This document shows positions 17,003 through 25,260 of a stretch of 64,000 nt of DNA, one piece after another (the stretch's first letter is position 1; each line of letters opens with the position of its first letter). This DNA comes from Terrimonas sp. Lineage in GTDB: Bacteria; Bacteroidota; Bacteroidia; Chitinophagales; Chitinophagaceae. A program made the position numbers and the translations under genes. The notes beneath the pieces are model-generated. The model searched no databases. It saw nothing but the letters and a program-made list of their open reading frames with translations, and was not told the origin of the DNA. Location: assembly GCA_016125075.1 (NCBI GenBank), contig WGMO01000002.1, positions 1-64,000 of the forward strand, in the 5' to 3' direction.

Positions 17003-17038
17003 AAATAAAAAAGCAGTTCCGATTTTACGAAACTGCTT
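17003..17038 (-). terminator. Intrinsic terminator after the SnoaL-like gene
   Basis: On the minus strand AAGCAGTT..CG pairs with CG..AACTGCTT as an 11-bp stem with one G-U pair and a TAAAAT loop, followed by TTTTATTTTTA. It separates the SnoaL-like gene from the cupin gene. Confidence 0.75.
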
Positions 17039-17057
17039 ACTAACCCCTTTTTTGGCT

Positions 17058-17414
17058 TCAGTAAAAAAATTGTTCCTTAACAATTTTACCGTCTTTAACT
17101 TCATAAACGGCGATCTCATCCATCTTCATTCTTCCCATACCTTTCATCGTTACATCCATCCCCATGGCCACGGCAAAATGATTTCCGGCCACCTGGGGTT
17201 CGTTGGAATATCCCCCATGCATTTCTTCTACCATGGCACCGAATTGTTTTCCTTTTTCCCTGATCGCTTCAAGCCCTTTTACAGACTGAAGACCCGGTGC
17301 ATGGGCCGGCTCAATGCTTTCGGCATTTTCCGCATACATTTCACTTTGGATCAGGTCCCATCGTCCTGATTGCGCTAATTCGTTGAATCGGTTTGCCAAT
17401 TCCTGTGTTGTCAT
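17058..17414 (-). CDS. SnoaL-like / NTF2-fold protein
   Basis: About 118 residues from the ATG at 17414 (MTTQELANRFNELAQSG); the frame is open further upstream but that part is not family-like. The pattern matches the SnoaL-like cone-shaped alpha+beta barrel: an N-terminal helix, DLIQSEMYAENAESIEP, a central GLEAIREKGKQF helix and terminal strands with MDEIAVYEVKDGKIVKEQFF. Members range from polyketide cyclases to delta-isomerases; the role here is unknown. Confidence 0.8.
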   Translation of the reverse strand: MTTQELANRFNELAQSGRWDLIQSEMYAENAESIEPAHAPGLQSVKGLEAIREKGKQFGAMVEEMHGGYSNEPQVAGNHFAVAMGMDVTMKGMGRMKMDEIAVYEVKDGKIVKEQFFY

Positions 17415-17513
17415 AACTGTAAATTGAAGGTTTAAAATGAACACAAAATTTACAGAGAACAATAATGACCGGCGCCAAAATAATTACAGACGGCAAAGTT
17501 TAAGGTATGACCG

Positions 17514-18131
17514 TCAACGCTTCAGCAGTTTAAACCCGATCTCTCTTCCTAAACCCTGCATCATAGCCAGGTTGATCCAGAAAAATGCAAACTGTTCCAT
17601 CAGTTCAAACCTGTCATTACCGCCAACAGCATAACAGGCGCCAAATCCGGCATCTGCTGCCAGCTGTTGGGCAACTGCCTTCCCTTTTTCACTGTCACCG
17701 GCTACAAACATGTCAATACGGGTATCCCCATACACGGGATCATTCATGTTATTGAACCCGGTCGTATTGAAACATTTCACCACATCCCTTGTTTGCGTAT
17801 TCGCCAGGATAGCATCAGTAGTATGGGCATATCCTTCAGGGCCCCTCCCCATTACCACATTCATAGCATCAATTATTATCTTTCCGGTGGTGTCCCCCAT
17901 CAACCGCACCACTGCTACGACTGCTGTTGCCGGCACCGCCACCAATATGATTTCGGCTTTTTTTACAGCCTCCTTTATTCGATGCACGGAAGTGTTCCTG
18001 TTTTTCAAAAGCTCCCTGCCTTTAAAATCACTGGTATCATTAACCCCCAAATAAATGGTATGCCCGCTGGCAGCCCATTTTGTAGCCAGGTTACCCCCCA
18101 CATTTCCGGTTCCGATAATTGCAATCTGCAT
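17514..18131 (-). CDS. F420-dependent NADP oxidoreductase-like Rossmann protein
   Basis: About 205 residues from the ATG at 18131 (MQIAIIGTGNVGGNLATKWA), which is the classical start of NADP-oxidoreductase, coenzyme F420-dependent-type proteins; further motifs are VAVPATAVVAVV and IIIDAMNVV. Bacteria of this phylum are not known to make F420, so the protein more likely uses NADP(H) with another partner. It begins 7 bp after the DUF481 gene, so it is in the same transcript. Confidence 0.8.
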   Translation of the reverse strand: MQIAIIGTGNVGGNLATKWAASGHTIYLGVNDTSDFKGRELLKNRNTSVHRIKEAVKKAEIILVAVPATAVVAVVRLMGDTTGKIIIDAMNVVMGRGPEGYAHTTDAILANTQTRDVVKCFNTTGFNNMNDPVYGDTRIDMFVAGDSEKGKAVAQQLAADAGFGACYAVGGNDRFELMEQFAFFWINLAMMQGLGREIGFKLLKR

Positions 18132-18138
18132 GGTAATA

Positions 18139-18909
18139 TTATTTTTGTTTGAATTGATAACTGAGGCCAAAACTCAGGATATGATCACGCTGCCTGATGT
18201 TTTGAATAACAATATTTTCATAAGTCGTTAGATACAGGATCGAAAAATTAATTCCTTTCCAGGCAGGTATGTCGAGACCGGCGTCCAACTGCCACCGGTA
18301 ATTTTCCCGATTGGCAAAAGCCGGTTGCCAAAATGCATCATAATAGAGCCGGCCACAGCTATGCAATATATATATCCACCCTCCCGAATAAAGGGTTGCC
18401 CGCCAGGCAGCTATCGAACGGTATCCATTGAATGCATCATGATTGAACTGGTCCTCCTTAAAAACAGATCTTTCATATACCATGCTGCCGGACATCTTTA
18501 TCATAGATTTCTCTTTTTTGATAATTGGATATGTGAACCCGGCGCCGGTAAAAAACCGGTTACTGATCTTTCTCCTGTAATTGGAAGAAATATAGCCAAT
18601 GGCAAATGGATAGATTTTTCGATAGGGCTGATAGTAAAGATAGTTCCTGCTAAAAATATCCAGGTCGGCCTTGGTAGAATAGATTTCCTGGTATAAACTG
18701 TTGTTTTGCGACTTCAGTACCCATTTGCCGGCCGGTGCAAATGTGAAATCCAATTTTGCCCGCAAGGCAAACAGTTCGACATTACCCTGCTGGTAGTTCC
18801 CGGTCAGGCTAGTCCGTACCATGAACCTGAGTGTATCACTTTCATTGATCTGTGCAACGGCTTTAGAACAGCAGCCGGCCACTGCGAGTATCAGGATAGC
18901 TTTTTTCAT
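18139..18909 (-). CDS. DUF481-family outer-membrane barrel
   Basis: A 256-residue protein with a signal peptide (MKKAILILAVAGCCSKAVAQ) and a beta-barrel pattern ending in ILSFGLSYQFKQK. Internal strands such as SLTGNYQQGNVE and GISS-like turns match DUF481 (YdiY/salt-induced outer-membrane protein) members. Its ATG overlaps the stop of the upstream fusion gene by 4 bp, which implies translational coupling. Confidence 0.75.
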   Translation of the reverse strand: MKKAILILAVAGCCSKAVAQINESDTLRFMVRTSLTGNYQQGNVELFALRAKLDFTFAPAGKWVLKSQNNSLYQEIYSTKADLDIFSRNYLYYQPYRKIYPFAIGYISSNYRRKISNRFFTGAGFTYPIIKKEKSMIKMSGSMVYERSVFKEDQFNHDAFNGYRSIAAWRATLYSGGWIYILHSCGRLYYDAFWQPAFANRENYRWQLDAGLDIPAWKGINFSILYLTTYENIVIQNIRQRDHILSFGLSYQFKQK

Positions 18910-20411
18910 TCAATGCCGGTCAGAATTTCAACAAATTGCTGCGGCTGCACCACGAAGGGCAGGTGAGAGGTTTTCATCTCATACACTTTCCTTACCGTGC
19001 CGTTATTCCGGATCATTTGTTTTTGTAAAGCATAAGGCACCGCATTGTCCTGGGTGGTAGCAATATAATACTTGGGCACACCGGAAAACTTTGCCGACAA
19101 GACGACCTTATCGTTTAGTCCTTTCACCGGTTCCGCTTTATGATACTTGACCAGTATATCCTTCATATCGTCTGAACAGTCTGCGCATACGACGGCCGGA
19201 ATTGCCTCTTTTTTTATACTGACCAGTGAATAATCCTCATTAAACTGAAAGGCCTCAATCGGCTTATTGTTTAAAAATTGATTGGTGATCCCTGCTGCGC
19301 TTTCTCCGTTTTTTGGCAGGTATGCCGATACATATACCAGCTTTTTGATCTTTGCGGGAATATTTTCCGCCACCTGGGAAATAATCATCCCCGCCATTGA
19401 ATGGCCAACCAGGATGACTTTTCCGGGTTGTTGGTTGATAACCCGGGTAACGTTTTTTACATAATCTGCCAGGCCGGTTTTTTTCCCATCGGTCAAATCA
19501 ATACCGTGAGCCGGCAGGTTCACAACAATAACATTGGCATGAACAGCCAGGGAATTCCTGACAAAACCCCACGCGCTTTCATCAGACCAGGCACCATGCA
19601 CCAGCACATAGGTTGGATACCGTTTCCGGTCTTCCGTCAACGCCTTTACCACCAGCTCGGCGGCAGCGGCTCCGCTGTTTTGCTGCTGACCGGTGATCAG
19701 GTTACCGTCTTTCACCGCAAAAGCTGAAAAAGGAGGGCCAGACACATAATGCGTATTGGGTAATTTTTTCGCTTCATCCTCAACACGGAAAGGCTGAATT
19801 TTCAGCCCGACATAATTATCGGCATATTGCTCTTCGCTGGCCGCAAAACCGGTCCATTTTTTACCGTCAACCAATAACTTTCCATTGGGAAGTTTTGTTT
19901 TCAGCAGGATGCAGGTACCGTGACAAATCGCTGCCGTAGGTTTTCCGGTCAGGTAAAATGCCGTAAAAAAATCATGCAGTTCCTTGTTATTAATGAATGT
20001 ATACATCGGGCCCTGGCCCCCGCATACAAAAATGGCTTTATAGTCATCCGGGTTTACGTTGGATAATTTGATGGTGTTTTTTGTCCGTGCCATCAGGGCG
20101 GAGTCTTTTTTAAAGCCCAGGGATACATAATCAAAGGCCGCATATTGGCTTTCATCTTCGGGGTCGCTAAAAGCATCGAATTTTATTTCCCCGCCTTCAG
20201 GACTGGTAATATCCACGGTATAGCCCGCCTCGCTGAAAATCCAGTAAGGATGGGTGAGCTCTGCATACCACACACCGATCGGCCACCCGGTTTGTTGACT
20301 TACCGATGGGTTGGAAGCAATCATGAGGACCTTTCCGTTATTCCCGGCATTATGTTGGCCCAGCAGATGGCTACTGATAAAAATAGCTGACAGAAAAATG
20401 AATTTTTTCAT
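18906..20411 (-). CDS. Secreted fusion of a DJ-1/PfpI domain and an alpha/beta hydrolase
   Basis: A 501-residue exported protein with signal peptide MKKFIFLSAIFISSHLLGQ. Residues 27-260 are a DJ-1/PfpI (Hsp31-like) domain: FSEAGY with Glu61 and the nucleophile elbow AICHGTC with Cys163. Residues 266-501 are an alpha/beta hydrolase of the small methylesterase/EstC-like type: oxyanion HGAW, nucleophile GHSMAG (Ser338), acid Asp455 and His483 in TSHLPF. Both active sites look complete. DJ-1 domains detoxify or hydrolyse glyoxal-type carbonyls or act as chaperones; the hydrolase cleaves esters. The combination as one exported chain is unusual. It is divergent from the HxlR regulator, which probably controls it. 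Confidence 0.85.
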   Translation of the reverse strand: MKKFIFLSAIFISSHLLGQHNAGNNGKVLMIASNPSVSQQTGWPIGVWYAELTHPYWIFSEAGYTVDITSPEGGEIKFDAFSDPEDESQYAAFDYVSLGFKKDSALMARTKNTIKLSNVNPDDYKAIFVCGGQGPMYTFINNKELHDFFTAFYLTGKPTAAICHGTCILLKTKLPNGKLLVDGKKWTGFAASEEQYADNYVGLKIQPFRVEDEAKKLPNTHYVSGPPFSAFAVKDGNLITGQQQNSGAAAAELVVKALTEDRKRYPTYVLVHGAWSDESAWGFVRNSLAVHANVIVVNLPAHGIDLTDGKKTGLADYVKNVTRVINQQPGKVILVGHSMAGMIISQVAENIPAKIKKLVYVSAYLPKNGESAAGITNQFLNNKPIEAFQFNEDYSLVSIKKEAIPAVVCADCSDDMKDILVKYHKAEPVKGLNDKVVLSAKFSGVPKYYIATTQDNAVPYALQKQMIRNNGTVRKVYEMKTSHLPFVVQPQQFVEILTGIE

Positions 20412-20519
20412 ACTTTAAAAATTATGATCGCAAATTTCTGCGGATAGCCGTCGCTTTCCATGTACAGTACCTTTATATCCGCTACGAACTTTTTGGTGTG
20501 TAAACTGTAATTTTAAAAT

Positions 20520-20900
20520 ATGCCTGATGTAATTCTTGATAATAAGGTTTTTTATAACCCGGTTGATTTTGCCCTGAAAAAAATCGGGGGTACCTGGAAA
20601 ATGCCGGTACTCTGGCGCCTCAGGATCAAAACGATGCGCTATTCTGAAATTCAGGAACATATAAAACATATCAGCCAGAAAATGCTTACCCAGACCCTCA
20701 AACAACTCGAGGCAGATGGGTTTATTGATAAAAAAATATTTGCGGAAGTACCTCCCCGTACCGAATACTCATTAACAGAAAAAGGGAGAAAAGCCATCGA
20801 AGTGATCGATTACCTGAGAAATTACGGACTTAATTTAATGCTCGAGGCAGGGATCAATTACCAGGAAATGGTGGAACAGGAAAAAAGAAAAAAAATTTAG
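20520..20900 (+). CDS. HxlR-family transcriptional regulator
   Basis: A 126-residue winged-helix regulator with the HxlR pattern: NPVDFALKKIGGTWKMPVLW, RYSEIQEHIKHISQKMLTQTLKQLE recognition region, and the wing VPPRTEYSLTEKG. The N-terminal Cys that many HxlR proteins carry before the Pro (CPV/CPxE) is replaced by Asn13, so it is not a thiol sensor of the HypR type. The 108-bp gap to the divergent DJ-1/hydrolase gene should hold its operator. It is the first gene of an operon running to 23899. Confidence 0.9.
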   Translation: MPDVILDNKVFYNPVDFALKKIGGTWKMPVLWRLRIKTMRYSEIQEHIKHISQKMLTQTLKQLEADGFIDKKIFAEVPPRTEYSLTEKGRKAIEVIDYLRNYGLNLMLEAGINYQEMVEQEKRKKI

Positions 20901-21514
20901 TGCTCCGGTCTGTCTTCTTCATAGCATCATTAGCCATCATCCTATTCACCCCCGCCTGTAAGATCAATAAGGAGGCACAAAAAAGTAAGGCAAAACTTTT
21001 ACAGCGGGGTAAGATCCATGAAGACACAAGCTATGTTTACTGGCTCCCTTATAAAGAAGGAACTGCGCATTGGCTTGTACAGGGATATTACAGTCCTTTC
21101 ACCCATCGTAACAGGGTAGCCCTTGACTTCAAGATGAAAAAAGGAACTGAAGTATATGCCATGCGGGGAGGCGTGGTGACCAGGATGAATGAAAAAGGGG
21201 AGAAAGGCGGATTGAAGCCGGCATACCGGCAGGAAGCCAATTATATTATTATCCGGCATGATGACGGATCCAGCGCAGGATACTGGCACCTGAAAAAAAA
21301 CGGGGTATTGGTCAGGTTGGGTGATACCATACGAAAAGGACAACTGATCGGGTTAAGCGGAAATACCGGCTATACTGCTTTCCCCCACCTGCACATCATC
21401 GTTTGGCATACAAATGAAAACGGGAAATGGGAAGCGATCGCGACCCGATTTCTCACAAGAAAGAAAACGAGGTATCTTCGGCCTCTGCGGTTCTACCGTA
21501 GCCAACACGAGTAA
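20900..21514 (+). CDS. M23-like (LytM) peptidase-family lipoprotein
   Basis: A 204-residue lipoprotein with lipobox TPAC (Cys20). The start is a GTG at 20900 that overlaps the HxlR stop by one base. The LytM domain spans residues 60-180, with VALDFKMKKGTEVYA, GYWHLKKNG (His130) and the zinc motif PHLHIIVW (His163, His165). Asp76 is present but the first zinc ligand His, expected four residues before it, is Arg72; His69 is seven before. It could be an inactive activator (EnvC/NlpD-like) or use the shifted His. Confidence 0.75.
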   Translation: MLRSVFFIASLAIILFTPACKINKEAQKSKAKLLQRGKIHEDTSYVYWLPYKEGTAHWLVQGYYSPFTHRNRVALDFKMKKGTEVYAMRGGVVTRMNEKGEKGGLKPAYRQEANYIIIRHDDGSSAGYWHLKKNGVLVRLGDTIRKGQLIGLSGNTGYTAFPHLHIIVWHTNENGKWEAIATRFLTRKKTRYLRPLRFYRSQHE

Positions 21515-21524
21515 ACTTTCCATT

Positions 21525-22160
21525 TTGGACCTACAGGAAATTTTTGACCAGCTCATCCGGGGATTAAAAGATACAACCCTGCTGGAATATATTGCCGTTT
21601 TCGCGGGAATTGCCAGCGTGTATTACAGCCGGATTGAAAACATCCTGGTATATCCTGTTGGGCTGATCAACACCATCATCTATGTTTACCTCAGTTTTAA
21701 GTTTCACCTGCTGGGAGAGGCAAGTGTCAATTTCTATTATACCGTCATGAGTATTTATGGATGGCTGCTCTGGACAAAAAAAGATAAAGAAAAACACCCG
21801 GTCATTCATATCAGCGTCTCCGATAAGCGTTGGTGGGTTTATCAGCTGTTGTTCTTTGTCTTTTTCTATGTACTAATATTCTTTTCCCTTTCCTACCTGA
21901 AAAAAGTATTTGCTCCCGGCGCCATACCCTGGGCGGATGCTTTTGCTTCGGCCACAGCTTTTACAGGGATGTGGCTCATGACCAAAAAGAAAGTGGAAAG
22001 CTGGTACTGGTGGATCGCCACCAATATCGCATCGATCCCGTTATATTTTGTAAAGGGATTGGTTTTTACAAGCTTCTATTATATGGTTTTACTCGTAATG
22101 GCCATCTTTGGCCTGATCGAATGGAGGAAAAGAACCTTAAGCAATCAACAACAAATATGA
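21525..22160 (+). CDS. pnuC: PnuC-family nicotinamide riboside transporter
   Basis: A membrane protein of about 211 residues with seven hydrophobic segments. The family signatures are EYIAVFAGIASVYYSRIEN, YPVGLINTIIYVYLSFKFHL and YYTVMSIYGWLLW in the first half and WIATNIASIPLYFVKG in the second. I start it at a TTG at 21525, 10 bp after the M23 gene; an ATG at 21414 is in frame but would overlap that gene by 100 bp. PnuC facilitates uptake of nicotinamide riboside; paralogues take other vitamins, but the ribosylnicotinamide kinase in the same operon favours nicotinamide riboside. Confidence 0.88.
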   Translation: MDLQEIFDQLIRGLKDTTLLEYIAVFAGIASVYYSRIENILVYPVGLINTIIYVYLSFKFHLLGEASVNFYYTVMSIYGWLLWTKKDKEKHPVIHISVSDKRWWVYQLLFFVFFYVLIFFSLSYLKKVFAPGAIPWADAFASATAFTGMWLMTKKKVESWYWWIATNIASIPLYFVKGLVFTSFYYMVLLVMAIFGLIEWRKRTLSNQQQI

Positions 22161-22708
22161 GTTACTGTACATTTATCCAATCTCTCCAAAAGGGGGAACA
22201 AACCGTTCACAAGGAATACCATGATCAGCACTATGGCTTCCCGATACTGGATGACAATGAATTATTTTGCCGGCTGGTCCTCGAAATCAACCAGGCAGGC
22301 CTTAGCTGGACCACTATTTTAAACAAACAGGTCAACTTCCGGAAGGCCTACCATGATTTCAACATCAAAAAAGTGGCTGCCTATCGGGAAAAGGATTTTC
22401 AAAGGCTGATGAATGATGCCGGTATTATCAGGAACCGTTTAAAAATAAATGCGGCTATTGAAAATGCAAAGACGATCCTTGCCCTACAAAAGGAATGGGG
22501 TTCTTTCCGGAACTGGTTAGACCATCATCACCCTAAAATAAAGGAAGAGTGGACAAGATTGTTTAAAAAGACCTTCCGTTTTACCGGCGGAGAAATCGTA
22601 AACGAGTTTTTAATGAGTACCGGGTACCTGCCCGGTGCCCATGATGAAAATTGCCCGGTTTATAAAAAAGTTATGAAAGCCAACCCCGCATGGAAATCAA
22701 AAAAATAA
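22157..22708 (+). CDS. tag: DNA-3-methyladenine glycosylase I
   Basis: A 183-residue base-excision-repair enzyme of the Tag family. The zinc-snap ligands are visible: Cys4 in MSYCTF, the His in YHDQHYGFP, and the C-terminal His and Cys in AHDENC. The core also has AGLSWTTILNKQ, which lines the base pocket, and the Glu/Trp cluster of this helix-hairpin-helix relative. It removes 3-methyladenine from alkylated DNA. The ATG overlaps the pnuC stop by 4 bp (ATGA), so the genes are coupled. Confidence 0.92.
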   Translation: MSYCTFIQSLQKGEQTVHKEYHDQHYGFPILDDNELFCRLVLEINQAGLSWTTILNKQVNFRKAYHDFNIKKVAAYREKDFQRLMNDAGIIRNRLKINAAIENAKTILALQKEWGSFRNWLDHHHPKIKEEWTRLFKKTFRFTGGEIVNEFLMSTGYLPGAHDENCPVYKKVMKANPAWKSKK

Positions 22709-23316
22709 TGACCCGGCCAATCCTGCTGCTCTTCACTGCCCTGGTTATTGTAACCGGCGCCGCCGCGCAGAATTTTGATATTAATATTCTAAAAAAAGTA
22801 AATATAGAGAGAAACCGATCCCTGGATGGCATGATGAAATTCATTTCCAAAACATCAGAACCGATCAGCCTGGGAATCACCGCAGGTATTCTTTTAAAAG
22901 GCTATCTCTCCAAAAACAATAAGATAAAAAACCAGGGTTGGGAAATGGCCGCCTCCGGCGCCTCGGCATTTATGATCACCCAACTGGTGAAAACTACAAT
23001 CAACCGCGACCGGCCCATTGTTAAATATCCTTTTATTGATGCCTATGACAAAACGATTTTGCATCATTCATTTCCATCCGGTCACACCTCTGCGGCTTTC
23101 AATACCGCCACCACGCTCAGCCTGCTCTACAGGAAATGGTACGTTGTAGCCCCTGCATTTTTATGGGCTGCCGCAACCGGTTATTCCCGCTTGCACCTGG
23201 GTGTCCACTATCCGACCGATGTCATCGCGGGTGCATTTACGGGAGCAGCCTCCGCCCTGCTTACCCATAAATTGTATGGCTGGTATATAAAAAATCGCCG
23301 GAAAAGAATATCCTAA
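22708..23316 (+). CDS. PAP2-family phosphatase
   Basis: About 202 residues from the ATG at 22708, which overlaps the tag stop as TAATG and gives a clean signal peptide (MTRPILLLFTALVIVTGAAAQ). The three PAP2 motifs are all present: KTTINRDRP, FPSGHTSAA and SRLHLGVHYPTDV. Such enzymes dephosphorylate lipid phosphates such as undecaprenyl pyrophosphate or phosphatidate at the membrane. The reason for its place between a DNA glycosylase and a nucleoside kinase is not obvious. Confidence 0.9.
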   Translation: MTRPILLLFTALVIVTGAAAQNFDINILKKVNIERNRSLDGMMKFISKTSEPISLGITAGILLKGYLSKNNKIKNQGWEMAASGASAFMITQLVKTTINRDRPIVKYPFIDAYDKTILHHSFPSGHTSAAFNTATTLSLLYRKWYVVAPAFLWAAATGYSRLHLGVHYPTDVIAGAFTGAASALLTHKLYGWYIKNRRKRIS

Positions 23317-23344
23317 ATTTATTTTTCTTATTATTAAACTATAG

Positions 23345-23899
23345 ATGTTAAAAAAAATAGTCATTATTGGACCGGAATCAACCGGTAAGAGCACTTTGTG
23401 CCGGCAGCTGGCCGAATATTTTCATACACAATGGTGCCCCGAGTATGCAAGGGAATTCCTGTTAAAAAATGGTACAAAATACAGTTATGATGACTTGTTG
23501 GTAATTGCAAAAGGGCAGCTTGAGCTGGAAGAAACCATTACGCGTCAAGTTAACCATTCGGGGCTTCAAAACGAAGAAAATCGCCCTGGCCTGCTTTTCA
23601 TCGATACCGACATGTATGTGATGAAAGTCTGGTGCGAGTTTGTATTTGGGAAATGCCATCGCTGGATATTGGAACAGATTGCCAAAAGAGAATATGATTA
23701 TTACCTGCTTTGCAATACCGACCTGCCCTGGGTGAAAGATGAACTCCGCGAATATCCTGACCTGATCACCAGGGAAAAGCTGTTCAGGATTTATAAAGAC
23801 CTGCTGATAAACCAGCAAACGCCCTGGCAGGAAATAAAAGGAACCGACCCCGAACGGTTTCAATCAGCTGTTGATGCCATTAATGCCCTTATGAAATAG
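23345..23899 (+). CDS. NadR-type ribosylnicotinamide kinase (kinase domain only)
   Basis: A 184-residue P-loop kinase. Walker A is GPESTGKST at residues 10-18, followed by WCPEYAREF, the LFIDTDMYVMKVWCEFVFGK segment with the catalytic Asp, and WVKDELREY. These match the C-terminal ribosylnicotinamide kinase domain of NadR; the nucleotidyltransferase and helix-turn-helix domains are absent. It should phosphorylate nicotinamide riboside imported by PnuC, trapping it as NMN. It ends one base from the convergent mtgA gene. Confidence 0.88.
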   Translation: MLKKIVIIGPESTGKSTLCRQLAEYFHTQWCPEYAREFLLKNGTKYSYDDLLVIAKGQLELEETITRQVNHSGLQNEENRPGLLFIDTDMYVMKVWCEFVFGKCHRWILEQIAKREYDYYLLCNTDLPWVKDELREYPDLITREKLFRIYKDLLINQQTPWQEIKGTDPERFQSAVDAINALMK

Positions 23900-23900
23900 G

Positions 23901-24629
23901 TCATTTTCCTTTTGTATTTCCCTTCACTTCTTTATAGATAATTTTTTGTACATCCGGGTCGCCAATCAGGTTATTCATTTGCCGCATTATTTCCGGCCAG
24001 CGTCTTGATACATAGGAAGAGGGTGGTTTCACTGTATACTTTTTGGGATTGGGCAAACAGGCTGCGATCATGGCTGCCTCCTGCCGCGAAATCATAGAAA
24101 CCGGTTTGTTAAAATAATGCCGGGCCGCTGCCTCTGCACCATATATACCCTTTCCCATTTCAATCACGTTCAGGTATACCTCAAGAATTCTTTTCTTTCC
24201 CCATATCCACTCGATCATAAATGTAAAATAGGTTTCGAGCCCCTTGCGGAACCAGCTGCGCCCCTGCCATAGAAAGACGTTCTTGGCCGTTTGCTGGCTA
24301 ATGGTGCTTGCTCCATGTATACGGCCGGGTTTCCGTTTATTATAGGCCTGCGCTTTCTTAATACTTTTCCAGTCAAACCCGCTATGGTCCGGAAACAACT
24401 GATCTTCTGATGCAATGACAGCCAGTTTCAGGTAGGGGGATACTTCATACCGGCCAACATAATCGCGTTGCAAGCCATCACCACTGATCCAGCTAACCAG
24501 CTGTGTTATGGTAATCGGTGGATTCACCCATTTCAGAAAAAGAATGTAAAAAAACTGGAAAATGAAAAGCCAGAATACAAAGCGTTTGAACTTTCGCCAT
24601 AACCGGGGAACCAATCCTTTTGTATTCAT
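23901..24629 (-). CDS. mtgA: Monofunctional biosynthetic peptidoglycan transglycosylase
   Basis: A 242-residue membrane-anchored GT51 glycosyltransferase. One N-terminal transmembrane helix (residues 17-33) precedes the GT51 domain: IASEDQLFPDHSGFDW with catalytic Glu75, HGASTISQQTAKNVFLW, and KKRILEVYLNVIEMGKGIYG. No transpeptidase domain follows, so it is the monofunctional form that polymerises lipid II. It starts 3 bp after the upstream secreted protein of unknown function. Confidence 0.95.
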   Translation of the reverse strand: MNTKGLVPRLWRKFKRFVFWLFIFQFFYILFLKWVNPPITITQLVSWISGDGLQRDYVGRYEVSPYLKLAVIASEDQLFPDHSGFDWKSIKKAQAYNKRKPGRIHGASTISQQTAKNVFLWQGRSWFRKGLETYFTFMIEWIWGKKRILEVYLNVIEMGKGIYGAEAAARHYFNKPVSMISRQEAAMIAACLPNPKKYTVKPPSSYVSRRWPEIMRQMNNLIGDPDVQKIIYKEVKGNTKGK

Positions 24630-24632
24630 TAA

Positions 24633-25202
24633 TTAAGATGGAGATTGCCTTTCAGGAATTCTAATAACCTGCAAGCTATATTTTTTTCCAATCACTTTTT
24701 TCTTTGCAGCCGTATGCTTTATGATCCAGCCGGCAAAATATAATACTGGAGCTGTGAGAACAAATGATCCTGAAAATATCTTTTTCCCTTTTTCCTGTTT
24801 ACGCAAACCATTGATGATGCCAATAGCGGCCATGGCCACTCCTGCTGTCTGCAAAAATGTACCGGTGTTCCTCCCCCTGAAACTATTCCGGGTATAGTTA
24901 ATGGCCATAATATCCCGGATCCTGCACTGCATCCTATAACTGTGAATGGTATCCGGCCAGCGGCCGCCCGTAACGGTGGGACGCATCTGAATATCATAGT
25001 ACACATAGAACAGGGAGTCGTTGCGTATTTGCTGCACATATCCCTCGTGATCCGCCAGATCATTTCCCTGGAAACGGATATATTTTCCCGGGTAATACCG
25101 TTCTATCACTTTCCCATCCTTCTTCTTCAAAATCAGGAAACCTACCTGAGCCGGAGCAAATTGCACGATCAACAGCAGAAAAAAAAACGTCAGGTACCGC
25201 AT
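24633..25202 (-). CDS. Exported membrane-associated protein of unknown function
   Basis: About 189 residues from the ATG at 25202 (MRYLTFFFLLLIVQFAPAQ signal peptide). I do not recognise a named family. A beta-rich region (residues 20-110) with a conserved-looking GKYIRFQGNDLAD segment is followed by two hydrophobic helices (TAGVAMAAIGIINGL and FVLTAPVLYFAGWII). It is 3 bp upstream of mtgA and thus probably an envelope protein cotranscribed with it. Confidence 0.6.
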   Translation of the reverse strand: MRYLTFFFLLLIVQFAPAQVGFLILKKKDGKVIERYYPGKYIRFQGNDLADHEGYVQQIRNDSLFYVYYDIQMRPTVTGGRWPDTIHSYRMQCRIRDIMAINYTRNSFRGRNTGTFLQTAGVAMAAIGIINGLRKQEKGKKIFSGSFVLTAPVLYFAGWIIKHTAAKKKVIGKKYSLQVIRIPERQSPS

Positions 25203-25260
25203 GATATTGCTAAGGTAAACCGGGTTCATCAACTCCTTTCAAATATCCTGTTAATCCTTA

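Noticed and set aside
20412-20519. GTACAGTAC palindrome as the HxlR operator
   Set aside because: Arms are only 4 bp, so it may be chance; the gap probably contains the operator but I cannot point to it.
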